From assembly GCF_014652635.1 (NCBI RefSeq), contig NZ_BMZE01000001.1, positions 754,051 through 818,050 on the forward strand: DNA of 64,000 nt, read 5' to 3'. The DNA comes from Devosia pacifica (GTDB lineage: Bacteria; Pseudomonadota; Alphaproteobacteria; Rhizobiales; Devosiaceae). Shown here piece by piece: positions 52,757 through 64,000 of this stretch. The stretch's first letter is position 1, and every line of letters starts with the position of its first letter. A program made the position numbers and the translations under genes. The notes below the pieces were generated by a model that was not told where the DNA came from, did no database searches, and saw only the letters and a list, made by a program, of their open reading frames with translations.

Positions 52757-52888
52757 TTATGGACGCTTGGTGAAAGCGCCGATCAGCTGGTGCTGCATGC
52801 GATAGGAACCGTGGCGAGCGGTTTCCCGGCCACGAGCATCGATCACAGCTCCCAGTGCCCTGCGAAAATCGTTCTTGCTCTCGGTCAT
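52757..52888 (-). CDS. Small conserved-looking protein, 43 residues
   Basis: 44 codons including stop, ATG 52886-52888 with GGAGAC about 5 bases upstream and a strong terminator 26 bases beyond the TAA. Sequence features: MTESKNDFRRALGAVIDARG at the start, then a basic helix and ending GAFTKRP. It is a short basic helical protein with no Cys, no membrane span. Complete expression signals make it more than a chance frame. No function known. Confidence 0.65.
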   Translation of the reverse strand: MTESKNDFRRALGAVIDARGRETARHGSYRMQHQLIGAFTKRP

Positions 52889-53128
52889 TTCTGTCTCCGT
52901 CTAACCCGCGCGAGGCGCCCCGCCTCGATAACTCAGTATATAGCCGCAGTGACGCCAGAGCGTTAGATGCACCTGCTCAATCCAGCTATGCCGGTGCTGC
53001 AAGGCAAGTTAACAGCCGATCAAGGATTTGGCGCATTGGGCGTGCGCCACATTGCAGCCCCTGCCGACTATGGTATGTCCGAAGCCTGTGACGCTGCCAT
53101 TCAGCCGTCGTTCCTGCCCGAGGCATAG

Positions 53129-54949
53129 ATGACCGAATCTGCATTCCCACCGCCCGCAATCTTCCAAAGTTTCGAGACGACCAGCGATCCGCAGAACGTT
53201 GCGAAACGCCTCGAGGCTCTGCGCGCAGAACTACAAAAGCACGAGCTTGATGGATTTCTGGTGCCGCGCGCTGACGCCCATCGCGGCGAGTCTGTGCCGC
53301 CGGGCGAGGCACGCCTTGCCTATCTTACAGGCTTCACCGGCTCGGCCGGCATGGCCATCGTCAATCGCGAAAAGGCCGCGCTGTTCGTTGATTCCCGCTA
53401 TACCCTGCAGGCTCCGGCGCAAACCGACACCAGCCTTGTCGATGTGCTCGAGGTTGGCCAGGGCGGCATCTCAGAGGAAGTCGCGGCCTACGTCCCGCAG
53501 GGCGGCAGGATCGGATATGACCCCTGGTTGCATACGCCGGGTGAGATCAAGGCACTTGAAGAAAAACTCGGCGGCAAGGCCACGCTCGTGGCCAGCGAAA
53601 ACCTCGTCGACAAAATCTGGCCGGACAGACCTTCTGCGCCGGTCAGCGAAATCGAGTTTCTGGGGCGCAACCGTGCCGGACGCGAGGCTTCCGACAAGAT
53701 TAGCGACCTGCAGACGACCCTGAGCGAAACCGGTGCTGCCGCCACCGTGTTGAGCCTGCCGGAATCAATCTGCTGGTTGTTAAACATCCGCGGCCGCGAC
53801 GTACCAAATACCCCATTCGTCCTCGGCTTCGCGATTGTCCCCGCAACTGGCCGACCGACGCTGTTTCTCGACGCCGCAAAGATCACCGACGCTCTACGAC
53901 AACGATTCGCCGAGTTGGCTGATGTTCGCAGTACCGAAGAGTTGTCTTCCGCACTCTCGCAGTTCGGCGAATCCCAAGTGCAGGTCGACCCGGCAACCGT
54001 GCCCGTGGCAATTACCGAGACTTTGCGCGCAGCGGGTAGCAAGCTGCTCGAGCGGCGCGATCCGGTACTCCTGCCCAAGGCGCGCAAGAACGAGGTAGAG
54101 CTTTCCGGCATGCGTGAGGCGCACCGGCTGGATGGCACTGCGCTCGCCAAGTTCCTTTCCTGGTTCGATCGACATGCGCCGGATGGAGAGTTGACCGAAA
54201 TTGCGATCGTGTCAGCACTCGAAGCCTTCCGTCGGGAGGAAGAGACCTGCATCGATGCGAGTTTCGATACCATCTCGGGGGCCGGCCCAAACGGTGCCAT
54301 CGTGCACTACCGGGTCACCGACAAGACCAACCGCACGCTGGCACCGGGCGAATTGATGCTGGTGGACAGCGGTGCGCAATATATCAGCGGCACAACCGAC
54401 ATCACCCGCACGATGTCGACAGGTGACACCACGCAACAGCAGCGTGACCGTTTCACCCGCGTCCTCAAAGGTATGATCGGCATTTCGACTGTCCGCTTTC
54501 CGAAAGGCACGACGGGTGCGCAGATCGACATTCTCGCGCGTCAGCATCTTTGGCAGGTGGGACTGACTTACAATCACGGCACCGGCCACGGCGTCGGCCA
54601 TGTGCTGTCTGTTCATGAAGGACCGACCGGCATCGCGCCACGCTACACCCTTCCACTTGAAGCGGGCATGGTGCTTTCGAACGAGCCGGGATATTACGAA
54701 ACCGGCGCCTACGGCATCCGCATCGAAAACTTGATCGTGGTGCGCGAAAGCAAGGTCGGGTCGGGCTATCTCGAATTCGAGACGATTACCCTCGCCCCAA
54801 TCGACACGCGTCTGGTCGATGTCGGTTTGCTGACTGAGGACGAGCGAAGCTGGCTGAACGCTTATCACCAGCGTGTCCTGCGTGAGATCGGGCCGACAGT
54901 GTCAGGCGACGTGCTCGATTGGCTGGAAGACGCGACGAGGCCGATCTGA
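53129..54949 (+). CDS. pepP: Aminopeptidase P (Xaa-Pro aminopeptidase), M24 family
   Basis: 606 residues. Two creatinase-like N-terminal domains (to about 320) and a pita-bread domain with metal ligands in LVDSGAQYISGTTDITRT (Asp, Asp), HGTGHGVGHVL (His), ...VLSNEPGYYE (Glu) and IRIENLIVV (Glu). Removes N-terminal residues before proline. The larger size is that of the eukaryotic-type APP1, common in alphaproteobacteria. Confidence 0.93.
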   Translation: MTESAFPPPAIFQSFETTSDPQNVAKRLEALRAELQKHELDGFLVPRADAHRGESVPPGEARLAYLTGFTGSAGMAIVNREKAALFVDSRYTLQAPAQTDTSLVDVLEVGQGGISEEVAAYVPQGGRIGYDPWLHTPGEIKALEEKLGGKATLVASENLVDKIWPDRPSAPVSEIEFLGRNRAGREASDKISDLQTTLSETGAAATVLSLPESICWLLNIRGRDVPNTPFVLGFAIVPATGRPTLFLDAAKITDALRQRFAELADVRSTEELSSALSQFGESQVQVDPATVPVAITETLRAAGSKLLERRDPVLLPKARKNEVELSGMREAHRLDGTALAKFLSWFDRHAPDGELTEIAIVSALEAFRREEETCIDASFDTISGAGPNGAIVHYRVTDKTNRTLAPGELMLVDSGAQYISGTTDITRTMSTGDTTQQQRDRFTRVLKGMIGISTVRFPKGTTGAQIDILARQHLWQVGLTYNHGTGHGVGHVLSVHEGPTGIAPRYTLPLEAGMVLSNEPGYYETGAYGIRIENLIVVRESKVGSGYLEFETITLAPIDTRLVDVGLLTEDERSWLNAYHQRVLREIGPTVSGDVLDWLEDATRPI

Positions 54950-54968
54950 TCCGCGGCTTACAAAGCGA

Positions 54969-58387
<3,419 letters not shown>

Positions 58388-60058
58388 CTACCCGACTTCA
58401 CTCAGCAATTTCTTGGCGGCGGCGCGGGCCTCCGCCGTCACTGTCGCACCCGCCAGCATGCGTGCAACTTCCTCGCGGCGCTGTGCCGGATCAAGTGGCT
58501 TTACATGTGTACGCACGAATGCACCCTCCTCGACTGCCTGCTTTTCGATCAGCAGGTGCCGCCCTGCCCGCGCCGCAACCTGCGGAGCGTGGGTGACCGA
58601 GAGCACCTGAACCCGATCCGCAAGCCGGCGGAGCCGGCGTCCAATCGCATCGGCTACAGCGCCGCCAACACCCGTATCGATCTCATCGAATATCAGCACC
58701 GGAGCCGACGCACGATCCGCCAGTACAACCTTCAAGGCGAGGAGGAACCGGCTGAGTTCGCCACCAGACGCAACCTTGAGCAGTGGCCCCGCGCTCGTTC
58801 CCGGGTTGGTCTGTACATGAAAGGCAATCTGGTCGAACCCATGAGCCGATACCCGCTCGGGATCGGTCTGATGATCGACGATGAACCGCGCACTGGCGAG
58901 CTTGAGGTCGGGCAGCTCCTGCTCAACCGCGTCGCTCAACGCCCCGGCGGCGTTACTGCGCGCCTTGCTCAGATCATGCGAGCCTGAAATGTAGTCGGAA
59001 TAGGCCGCTTCGCGTGCCTCGCGCAGCGCCTCGAGACGGGTCTCTCCGCTTTGCAGCGTCTCCAGCTCACTCTGGTAGCGCTCGAGAACCTCGGGCAGTT
59101 CGTCACAGAGAACCTGATGCTTGCGCGCAGCGGCACGGAGGGCGAACAAGCGCTCCTCGACGCCTTCCAGTTCGCCCGGATCGTAAGCCATTTGTTGCTT
59201 CAGCGTCTCTAGCGCCTCACCGGTCCTGTCGAGGGCCGACAGAGTTTCATCGAGACTGTCGACGATCGGCCGGAAAAGTTCGGTGCCCGTGTCCGCCTTG
59301 CGCGCCAGCCGCCGCAACAGCGCGGCAAGAGTAATGGAGGGCGCCGAGGGACCGTTCAGGATCTCATCGATCTCGGTCACTTCGCTGGCGGACTTTTCGA
59401 TCTGCATCAGATCGTGACGGCGGGTCGTCAGTTCCTCTTCCTCTCCTGGCTCGGCAGCCAGATCGGAAAGTTCCTCAACCGTGTGGCGCGCATAGTCCTC
59501 ACGCTCACGTGCCTCGGCGACCAACGCTTCCTGCTCACGAAGCGCGTCGTCGGCGTCGGTGTAGACCTGCCAGGCATCGCGAACCGCTGCGGCAAGCGCC
59601 TCATGCCCGCCAAAGGCATCGAGCGCCACGCGGTGTGTTGCTGAATCGACAAGCGCCCGATCATCATGCTGACCGTGAATCTCGACGACCTGGCTACCGA
59701 CCTTGCGCAGCAGGTTCGCCGACACCGGCTGATCATTGACGAAGGCGCGGGTACGTCCATCGGCAAACTGCACGCGCCGCAGAATGATGTCTTCATCATC
59801 TGGAATGGCATTATCGCGCAAAACCGCTCGCGCGGGGTGTGTACTATCAAGTTGCAGTACGGCGACGACCTGTCCGCTTTCCTCGCCCTTTCGAACAAGG
59901 CTGGCATCCCCTCGCCCGCCAAGCGCCAAGGTGAGTGCATCGAGCAAAATGGATTTGCCGGCGCCGGTCTCGCCGGTAAGGACCGTCATCCCGGCGTCAA
60001 GAGCCAGGTCGAGCTGATCGATCAGGACGATGTTGCGAACGGACAGTGCAATAAGCAT
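58388..60058 (-). CDS. recN: DNA repair protein RecN
   Basis: 556 residues. SMC-like: Walker A GETGAGKS near residue 30, a long coiled coil in the middle, and the signature KVASGGELSRFLLALK with Walker B LIFDEIDTGVGG. It binds and tethers broken DNA ends for recombination. Conserved position between bamD and ligA. Confidence 0.96.
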   Translation of the reverse strand: MLIALSVRNIVLIDQLDLALDAGMTVLTGETGAGKSILLDALTLALGGRGDASLVRKGEESGQVVAVLQLDSTHPARAVLRDNAIPDDEDIILRRVQFADGRTRAFVNDQPVSANLLRKVGSQVVEIHGQHDDRALVDSATHRVALDAFGGHEALAAAVRDAWQVYTDADDALREQEALVAEAREREDYARHTVEELSDLAAEPGEEEELTTRRHDLMQIEKSASEVTEIDEILNGPSAPSITLAALLRRLARKADTGTELFRPIVDSLDETLSALDRTGEALETLKQQMAYDPGELEGVEERLFALRAAARKHQVLCDELPEVLERYQSELETLQSGETRLEALREAREAAYSDYISGSHDLSKARSNAAGALSDAVEQELPDLKLASARFIVDHQTDPERVSAHGFDQIAFHVQTNPGTSAGPLLKVASGGELSRFLLALKVVLADRASAPVLIFDEIDTGVGGAVADAIGRRLRRLADRVQVLSVTHAPQVAARAGRHLLIEKQAVEEGAFVRTHVKPLDPAQRREEVARMLAGATVTAEARAAAKKLLSEVG

Positions 60059-60157
60059 TTCCGGTGCAGTCCCTCAGACACTCCGGTCACAAGCTACGGC
60101 AAGTCCCCGCAGCAAGCGGAGACTAACCGAAAGCGGAACAAAATAGCAACAGAAATG

Positions 60158-61027
60158 TCAGCTGCGCTGTGCGGTCAGCCAACTGCCTTCGTTCACCGCG
60201 GGCGAAAGTCCCTGATCAGCCAGAAGCTTATAGCTTCTCTGATACCACTCGCTCGACGGATAATTGTGGCCGAGAACAGCCGCCGCGTTCCGCGCTTCAC
60301 CAGTCAGGCCCAGCGACAGATAAGCTTCGGTGAGCCGGTAAAGGGCTTCCTCGATATGAGTCGACGTCTGATAGTTCTCGACCACCATACGGAAGCGATT
60401 GATCGAAGCAGTATACTGCCCGTTGCCGAGATAGTAGCGGCCGACCGACATCTCCTTGCCGGCAAGCTGATCATTGGCCACCGCCAACTTCTCACGCGCA
60501 TCATCGGCATACTCGGAACCAGGGTGCGCGCGGATAAGCGCGGTGTAGACCTCAATGGCCCTTTCCGACAGCTCCTGATCGCGCGTTATATCCTTGATCT
60601 GGCCGAAATACGAGGTGCCCTTGAGATACATCACATAGGCGGCATCCTGCCCGTTCGGATACAGCGCAAGATACTTGTCGGCTGCCAGGATCGCCTCGTT
60701 GAACTTGCCAATCCGGTAGTGCGCGTAAACCAGCATCAGCTTGGTCTCTTCACGCAGCTCCCCGCGCGGATGCTGGCGCTCCGCCTTTTCGAGTTGTTCG
60801 ATGGCCGTCAGATAGCGCTGGCGGTCCATATTGTTGAGGGCTTCCTGATACAGCGTCGCCTCAGGAACAATGGTTTCCTCGCGCACTTTCGGTGGACCGA
60901 ACAGGTTCATGCCCGTGCAGCCGGCCAGCGCCAGTACTGTCATGCTCACTGCCATGGCTCGAGCAGTACGCCCTGCCCCACCGCGAAGAAAACTGAGTGT
61001 CACCAGGTGCCCCGTCTCTCGTTCCAT
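60158..61027 (-). CDS. bamD: Outer-membrane assembly lipoprotein BamD
   Basis: 289 residues from ATG 61025-61027. Lipobox LALAGCTG gives lipidated Cys37. Five TPR-like repeats follow (EQLEKAERQHPRGELREETKLML, EAILAADKYLALYPN, and more). Part of the Bam complex that folds beta-barrels. No strong ribosome-binding site; an internal ATG near 60955 is an alternative start. Confidence 0.95.
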   Translation of the reverse strand: MERETGHLVTLSFLRGGAGRTARAMAVSMTVLALAGCTGMNLFGPPKVREETIVPEATLYQEALNNMDRQRYLTAIEQLEKAERQHPRGELREETKLMLVYAHYRIGKFNEAILAADKYLALYPNGQDAAYVMYLKGTSYFGQIKDITRDQELSERAIEVYTALIRAHPGSEYADDAREKLAVANDQLAGKEMSVGRYYLGNGQYTASINRFRMVVENYQTSTHIEEALYRLTEAYLSLGLTGEARNAAAVLGHNYPSSEWYQRSYKLLADQGLSPAVNEGSWLTAQRS

Positions 61028-61102
61028 ACTGCCGCTGTCGGCCTAGTCATCAATTGCTTCAAAACTGTGGCACAGCCGAACTGCCCGGCTGCGTGACAAG
61101 CT

Positions 61103-62059
61103 TCAGACAACCGAGCGTAGATAAGGCTGAGCAGAAAGGCCTTCCGGCAGATCATCGAGCGCATCGAAATTCAGCGGAAGGTCCTCCGCAGTGACTATCT
61201 CATAGTTGGCGTCACTGGAAAAGAGACCGGAAAGCACATGCGCGTTAAGCGCGTGGCCGCCCTTGTATGAGCGGAAGCGCCCGTAGATCGGCATGCCGCC
61301 AAGCGAAAGGTCGCCGATCGCATCGAGCAGCTTGTGGCGCACGAACTCGTCTTCGTAGCGCAGCCCGCCAGGATTGAGGATACGGTCCTCGTGAACCGTA
61401 ATCGAGTTGTCGAGCGAAGAGCCGAGAGCGTAACCCGCCTGGCGCAAAATCTTGGCATCGCGGGCGAAGCCGAACGTGCGCGCTCGCGAAACGTCTTCGT
61501 AATAGCGCCGGGGCGACCAATCAAAGATCATCCGCTGGCGCCCGATGACCTTGCTGTCGAAATCGATCTCAAGATCAAGCGCCCGCCCGTTATAGGGCTC
61601 GAGCGCCGCGAAGGCATCGTTGTTGCGGACAGTGACCGCCCGCATGATCTTGATAAAGCGGCGCGATGCCGGCTGGATTTCGAGGCCGGCCTCGAGGATG
61701 GCGCTCGCAAAGGGCTGCGCGCTGCCATCGAGGATTGGGCATTCGGCACCGTCCAGGGTGATCAGTGCGTTATCGACACCCATGCCGCTCAGCGCAGAGG
61801 TAACATGCTCGATTGTTGCGACGCTGACGCTGTCGCCGAGATCGAGCGTGGTGCACAACGTGGTGCGGGTAATTCGCGAGAAGTGGACCTGAACCGGAAG
61901 CGTTGTATGGCCGGAGCCAAGATCCCGGCAGATCAGAAAGCCGCTATTCGGTGGCGCCGGTGCGATCGTCAGCGTTACCGGCTGGCCGCTATGCACGCCA
62001 TAGCCACCGAAATTCAATTCGGACGCCAACGTGCGCTGGCGCGTCGACAATTTGCTCAT
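61103..62059 (-). CDS. lpxC: UDP-3-O-acyl-N-acetylglucosamine deacetylase
   Basis: 318 residues from ATG 62057-62059 (TGGAG upstream). Zinc ligands: TIEHVTSALSG (His), VRHKLLDAIGDL (His, Asp) and GHALNAHVL (His). First committed step of lipid A synthesis. A frame starting 264 bases earlier is open but lacks similarity before this ATG. Confidence 0.97.
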   Translation of the reverse strand: MSKLSTRQRTLASELNFGGYGVHSGQPVTLTIAPAPPNSGFLICRDLGSGHTTLPVQVHFSRITRTTLCTTLDLGDSVSVATIEHVTSALSGMGVDNALITLDGAECPILDGSAQPFASAILEAGLEIQPASRRFIKIMRAVTVRNNDAFAALEPYNGRALDLEIDFDSKVIGRQRMIFDWSPRRYYEDVSRARTFGFARDAKILRQAGYALGSSLDNSITVHEDRILNPGGLRYEDEFVRHKLLDAIGDLSLGGMPIYGRFRSYKGGHALNAHVLSGLFSSDANYEIVTAEDLPLNFDALDDLPEGLSAQPYLRSVV

Positions 62060-62107
62060 ATGCAGCTCCACCCGAGCCCTCGACACTGCCCGGCTCTTAG
62101 CGAAAAA

Positions 62108-62136
62108 CGGCCCGGCGCGGAAGTCGCGACGGGCCG
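62108..62136 (-). terminator. Terminator between ftsZ and lpxC
   Basis: CGGCCCG (62108-62114) with CGGGCCG (62130-62136) plus an inner CGCG pair, then five T on the minus strand. It sits 27 bases after the ftsZ stop, so lpxC likely has its own promoter or partial read-through. Confidence 0.8.
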
Positions 62137-62162
62137 CCTTGATTACGGGTTCAACCTGTGGA

Positions 62163-63842
62163 TCAGCCGTGCTTGCGCAGGAAGGCCGGGATCTCGAGGT
62201 GCTCTTTCTGGGTCTGCTGCGGCTGCTGGCGGCCCTGCGTATCGAGGTTGCCGCGGGCACCTTCGGCGGCCGGACGAGGCTGCGAAACCCTTGCAGGAGC
62301 GGCCTCAATGGCATTTCGCGCATCGAAATCGTCAGCCTGGATCTGACGCGGCTCCTGGCGCTCAGCCTCTTCCTGCTGACGCAGATTTAGGCCGACATTC
62401 GAAGCCAGACGCTTGAACAGTGCACGTGCATTGCGGGACTCGCCGTCAGCACGTTCGTGCCCATCCTGTGACTTGCGCGCAACAACCGGAAGCTCCTCAG
62501 TGCGCGGCATGCGGCGCTGCCCCTCGGGGCGAGTCGCATGCGAGGGCACGTGTGCGGCTGGAATCGGTGCCTCTTCGCGCGCCGTCGGCTCGTCGAACGA
62601 ATCATGGCGCGGCTCGTGGCGCGTTGCCACCGGTGTGTACGGCTCGACCGAGATGTCGTCATCTTCGGAAAGCTCGGCAACAGGTGCAGGCTGCAGGTCG
62701 CGCTGGCTGATCGCCTCGGCCACTGCTGCCTCGAACTGCTCGTCGGCCTGCTCTTCCTGCGCGTCAGCAACGGGTTGCGGCGCAGCAATAGTCTGCTCGA
62801 CAGCAGGCGCCGGGCGACGCACTGAAAGCGGAGAACGCGATGCGTGCGGCTTGCTTGGCTCCATGGCCTGCACCATGGCTGCGTCAGTACCGGTAGCAAC
62901 GACCGAGACGCGAATAGTGCCATCGAGGCTGGAGTCGTAAGTGGCGCCGAGGATGATGTTGGCGTCGGAGTCGACTTCCTCGCGGATGCGGCTGGCAGCT
63001 TCATCGACTTCGTAAAGCGTCAGATCGGGTCCGCCGGTGATCGAGATCAGCAGACCGCGCGCACCCTGCATCGACACATCGTCGAGCAACGGATTTGCAA
63101 TTGCTGCCTCTGCGGCGTGGCGGGCACGATCTTCGCCCGAAGCCTCGCCGGTACCCATCATCGCCTTGCCCATGCCACGCATGACGGCGCGGACGTCGGC
63201 GAAATCGAGGTTGATCAGGCCTTCCTTGACCATCAGGTCGGTGATGCAGGCAACGCCGGAGAACAGCACCTGGTCGGCCATTGCGAAGGCGTCGGCAAAG
63301 GTTGTCTTCTCGTTGGCGACACGGAAAAGATTCTGGTTCGGAATAACGATCAGCGTATCGACATGCCGATGCAGCTCGTCGATGCCATCCTCGGCAAGGC
63401 GCGCGCGACGCGTACCTTCAAAGCTGAACGGCTTGGTTACGACACCTACAGTCAGGATGCCCTGCTCGCGCGCGGCCCGCGCCACAACCGGTGCCGCGCC
63501 GGTGCCGGTACCACCGCCCATGCCGGCGGTGATAAAGACCATGTGCGATCCCGAAAGGTGATCGTTGATCTCGTCAAAACTCTCTTCGGCAGCAGCACGA
63601 CCGACTTCCGGGTGCGAGCCGGCGCCCAGCCCCTCGGTAACACCGACACCGAGTTGAATGATGCGTTGCGCCTTCGACAGCGCGAGCGCTTGAGCATCGG
63701 TATTGGCAACGACGAAATCGACTCCGTCGAGGCCGGACTCGATCATGTTGTTGACCGCGTTCCCGCCTGCACCGCCGACGCCGAACACCGTGATGCGGGG
63801 TTTGAGTTCCTGGATATCGGGGATGGTGAGGTTGATGGTCAT
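62163..63842 (-). CDS. ftsZ: Cell division protein FtsZ
   Basis: 559 residues. Tubulin-type GTPase: T1 [10 protein letters not shown] at 21-30, signature GGGTGTG 109-115, and T7 region. The intrinsically disordered linker (about 330-545) is long, as in alphaproteobacteria, and the C-terminal peptide EIPAFLRK binds FtsA. It forms the division ring. The start is ATG 63840-63842; an in-frame start 12 bases earlier is not preceded by a clear site. Confidence 0.98.
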   Translation of the reverse strand: MTINLTIPDIQELKPRITVFGVGGAGGNAVNNMIESGLDGVDFVVANTDAQALALSKAQRIIQLGVGVTEGLGAGSHPEVGRAAAEESFDEINDHLSGSHMVFITAGMGGGTGTGAAPVVARAAREQGILTVGVVTKPFSFEGTRRARLAEDGIDELHRHVDTLIVIPNQNLFRVANEKTTFADAFAMADQVLFSGVACITDLMVKEGLINLDFADVRAVMRGMGKAMMGTGEASGEDRARHAAEAAIANPLLDDVSMQGARGLLISITGGPDLTLYEVDEAASRIREEVDSDANIILGATYDSSLDGTIRVSVVATGTDAAMVQAMEPSKPHASRSPLSVRRPAPAVEQTIAAPQPVADAQEEQADEQFEAAVAEAISQRDLQPAPVAELSEDDDISVEPYTPVATRHEPRHDSFDEPTAREEAPIPAAHVPSHATRPEGQRRMPRTEELPVVARKSQDGHERADGESRNARALFKRLASNVGLNLRQQEEAERQEPRQIQADDFDARNAIEAAPARVSQPRPAAEGARGNLDTQGRQQPQQTQKEHLEIPAFLRKHG

Positions 63843-63890
63843 TGAGGGCCCCATAGTGGCGTGATTGGCCTAGATTTACTCTCCAATTCG

Positions 63891-63905
63891 TTAACCACAC
63901 CCTAA
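63891..63905. promoter_or_regulatory. CtrA-like TTAA-N7-CTAA motif upstream of ftsZ
   Basis: TTAA (63891-63894), seven bases, CTAA (63902-63905) matches the CtrA recognition pattern TTAA-N7-TTAA at 7 of 8 bases. Two more TTAAC words (about 63923, 63972) follow. In Caulobacter, CtrA represses ftsZ; the equivalent here is inference. Confidence 0.5.
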
Positions 63906-64000
63906 CACTGCGGCAGATTGCGTTAACGAATGAGCAAATCTGTGCCTCTGTGACCCCTTCGGAAAGGCTTGGTTAACCATCCTCGCGCGGCTTATGCGGA

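Noticed and set aside
52967-53128. Possible 53-codon plus-strand frame ending at the pepP start
   Set aside because: It has no ribosome-binding site and reads like non-coding DNA; the stop abutting pepP is not enough.

Overview
The window comes from an alphaproteobacterium, most likely order Hyphomicrobiales and perhaps a Devosia/Pelagibacterium-type genus. The evidence is a circularly permuted two-piece tmRNA gene with tag ANDNYAEARLAA, an alpha-type SspB, the ftsZ-lpxC-bamD-recN-ligA order, the thyA-folA-hflK-hflC-DUF2065 order and the divergent miaA/serB pair. The genus is inference; the class is well supported.

Positions 1 to about 12,130 are the lysogeny, recombination and integration end of an integrated prophage or phage-like element. 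A divergent switch (YdaS/Cro-like gene left, S24-type repressor right) sits around operator-like palindromes at 946-1043. A DUF2303 gene runs off the left edge. A tightly overlapping rightward early operon (2143-12048) encodes Gp157, a Bet/RecT annealase, a NinB-like protein, a Lar-like zinc ribbon, an ASCH protein, a YbcO-type nuclease, a short C5-methyltransferase-like protein, many small unknown proteins and a tyrosine integrase. The integrase ends 82 bp from the 3' end of tRNA-Lys(CTT), the probable attachment site. Structural genes must lie left of the window.

Positions 12,200-29,770 are chromosomal housekeeping: MscS channel, HisC-like aminotransferase, an EEP-family membrane protein, leuA, phzF, a GFA-family protein, ilvC, a TetR/Old Yellow Enzyme divergon, Kup, an FMN reductase, pdxJ and ilvH-ilvI. 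The branched-chain amino acid theme (leuA, ilvC, ilvIH) is notable. A clear leader-peptide attenuator (MRSIILVVGWRIGNVG, then a Rho-independent terminator) precedes ilvI.

Positions 29,770-42,550 hold cspA, a BCCT transporter, a glycine-zipper lipoprotein, a DUF423 protein, a MATE pump, miaA/serB, a GNAT, DUF2065-hflC-hflK, folA-thyA, a secreted nuclease, ssrA (tmRNA) next to sspB (its ClpXP adaptor) and a ribbon-helix-helix gene.

Positions 42,550-64,000 hold a large AsmA-family protein, a phytase-like exported protein, a UvrD/PcrA helicase, YbjQ, a small monooxygenase, prmA, an unlisted 43-residue gene with its own terminator, an aminopeptidase P, and the leftward division/envelope/repair run ftsZ-lpxC-bamD-recN-ligA plus a secreted protein. 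TTAA motifs like CtrA sites lie just upstream of ftsZ.

I found no CRISPR array, insertion sequence, rRNA or replication origin. The only clearly accessory DNA is the prophage end.
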